From Bacteroidales bacterium (lineage in GTDB: Bacteria; Bacteroidota; Bacteroidia; Bacteroidales; UBA12077), in NCBI GenBank assembly GCA_030635365.1, contig DAOVYZ010000123.1:1-8468 (forward strand): a stretch of DNA of 8,468 bases. Direction: 5' to 3'. The first letter of the stretch is position 1; every line of letters starts with the position of its first letter. The notes beneath the pieces were generated by a model. It worked only from the letters and a program-made list of their open reading frames with translations. It was not told where the DNA came from and did not search any database. The translations under genes were made by a program, and so were the position numbers. This document shows positions 7,780 through 8,468 of this stretch, in pieces.

Positions 7780-7830
7780 GCCACAGATTCACAGATTTCA
7801 GATTTTTTTTAAAATCTGTGAATCTGTGGC
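7780..7830. repeat. long perfect inverted repeat (19-bp arms) downstream of the HEAT-like gene
   Basis: GCCACAGATTCACAGATTT (7780-7798) and its exact reverse complement (7812-7830) flank a 13-base loop rich in T. The left arm and loop hold three close CAGATTY heptamers (7784, 7792, 7799). The motif looks like the CACAGATT-type spacer repeats I recall from many Bacteroidota genomes. It starts 80 bases past the stop of the minus-strand gene at 7910. A transcript would form a strong hairpin, but no U-tract follows on that strand, so it may protect or define a 3' end rather than act as a classical intrinsic terminator. It could also be simply a mobile-type interspersed repeat. Confidence 0.8.
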
Positions 7831-7909
7831 TATTTTAAATAGTATATGCTATTCTTTAACTTAAATCGGAGAATTATTGTAAAATAGTGTTAAAAGTTGT
7901 AAAGTAGAA

Positions 7910-8468
7910 TTAATAAGTTTCTTTAATTATTTCATATTCCCCTGACTGTTGATTAAACCATTCTCTGGTAGTTTTGAGTGCAGCTTCGTAGTCATCTGTT
8001 AAAATGTCTCCCGTAGAATCTAACTCTAAAGGGAAATTTTTTATTGCCGGGGCCAGGGATTCCATTACTCTGTATCCACATAAAATCTTTTGTGGATTTT
8101 CAGGATTTGCTGAATAGCAATTCTTTACATTACTGTTTAATAATTCTATTATATAATCGTATACTTTCTTTTGCTTGGTGAAAATTAAATCAGGGACTAA
8201 TTCATATATTACATCATCGTTAACAGGTTGGTTTCTGACTAAATCGATACAAAAATCAATTTCAGATTCCACGTCTAATCGGGCTAGTGCAAGGTGTGCC
8301 GACCAAATAACTTTTTGTGCTTTATAATTACCATTTTGTAAATTATTGTTAAGGTATTTAACTTGATCTTCTAGCTCAATAAAGGCAACCAGCTTTACTA
8401 TTCTATCCAAAAAGGTTTTTTGAGTATGTAGAATATTTCTTAAACTGTCTTTTGAAGATTCATTAAAA
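7910..8468 (-). CDS. helix-rich HEAT-like protein, C-terminal part (runs off right edge)
   Basis: The frame ends at TAA (7910-7912) and stays open to the right edge, giving about 185 residues. A TTG at 8408-8410 could be read as a start, but the frame continues upstream without a stop (text such as SSKDSLRNILHTQKTFLDRI), so the true start lies beyond the window. No signal peptide can be judged. The protein is predicted almost all helical, with paired amphipathic helices: KAQKVIWSAHLALARL with EIDFCIDLVRNQ, DDVIYELVPDLIFT with KKVYDYIIELLNS, then GYRVMESLAPAIKNF and DYEAALKTTREWFNQQ. Alternating helix pairs of this length suggest HEAT- or ARM-like repeats, usually protein-binding scaffolds. 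I recognise no named family and see no catalytic motif. It is separated by 608 bases from the exported trio and is probably a different transcription unit. Confidence 0.8.
   Translation of the reverse strand, partial: FNESSKDSLRNILHTQKTFLDRIVKLVAFIELEDQVKYLNNNLQNGNYKAQKVIWSAHLALARLDVESEIDFCIDLVRNQPVNDDVIYELVPDLIFTKQKKVYDYIIELLNSNVKNCYSANPENPQKILCGYRVMESLAPAIKNFPLELDSTGDILTDDYEAALKTTREWFNQQSGEYEIIKETY

Larger units (their letters stand above)
7302..7909. other. 608-base non-coding spacer, probable promoter region of the large gene
   Basis: This is the longest spacer in the window and lies upstream of the first gene of the exported trio, so the promoter is expected here. It is strongly AT-rich. 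No exact TAnnTTTG with an upstream TTTG was found on the minus strand. The nearest texts, TATAATTTG (reverse of 7353-7361) and TAATTTG, have the wrong spacing. Its repeats are listed separately: an AT-rich palindrome (7403-7422), a 21-bp direct repeat (7614-7655) and a long perfect inverted repeat (7780-7830). No frame of useful length with a plausible start was found on either strand. Confidence 0.55.

Noticed and set aside
7780..7830. Classical intrinsic terminator or CRISPR repeat
   Set aside because: No U-tract follows the stem on the transcribed strand, and there is only one palindrome with no repeat-spacer series.
7910..8410. A complete 166-residue gene starting at TTG 8408-8410
   Set aside because: The frame is open upstream of that TTG to the window edge with coding-like text, so the gene is 5'-partial and the TTG is most likely an internal Leu codon.

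Overview
The window looks like part of a Bacteroidota chromosome. The reasons are its AT-rich coding style, starts without a Shine-Dalgarno sequence, a TANFOR-type N-terminus, and spacer repeats of a kind I recall from that phylum. The genus cannot be fixed from this sequence. All four genes lie on the minus strand, so the gene order below runs from high to low coordinates.

At the right edge (7910-8468) is the 3' part of a helix-rich, HEAT-like protein with no visible link to the rest. It is followed by a 608-base spacer without a gene. This spacer holds a perfect 19-bp inverted repeat about 80 bases past that gene's stop codon, a 21-bp direct repeat, and a small AT-rich palindrome upstream of the next gene.

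The rest of the window is a row of three genes for exported proteins: a 1513-residue beta-rich protein of unknown function (2760-7301), a 690-residue protein with six fibronectin type III (FN3)-like units (530-2602), and the N-terminus of a TANFOR-type protein that runs off the left edge (1-262). All three start with Sec-type signal peptides, and nothing catalytic is recognisable. The set resembles a neighbourhood I recall from other Bacteroidota but know no function for. The most economical reading is a cell-surface or secreted multi-protein assembly. This is the best candidate for an undescribed system here, and its function is inference.

The spacers inside this row are unusual. The 157-base spacer between the large gene and the FN3 gene carries a composite palindrome of nested inverted repeats. 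The 267-base spacer between the FN3 gene and the TANFOR gene is almost entirely a degenerate array with 7-bp periodicity, about 37 heptads long, and it runs into the FN3 stop codon. No transposase, CRISPR array, tRNA or rRNA was seen.
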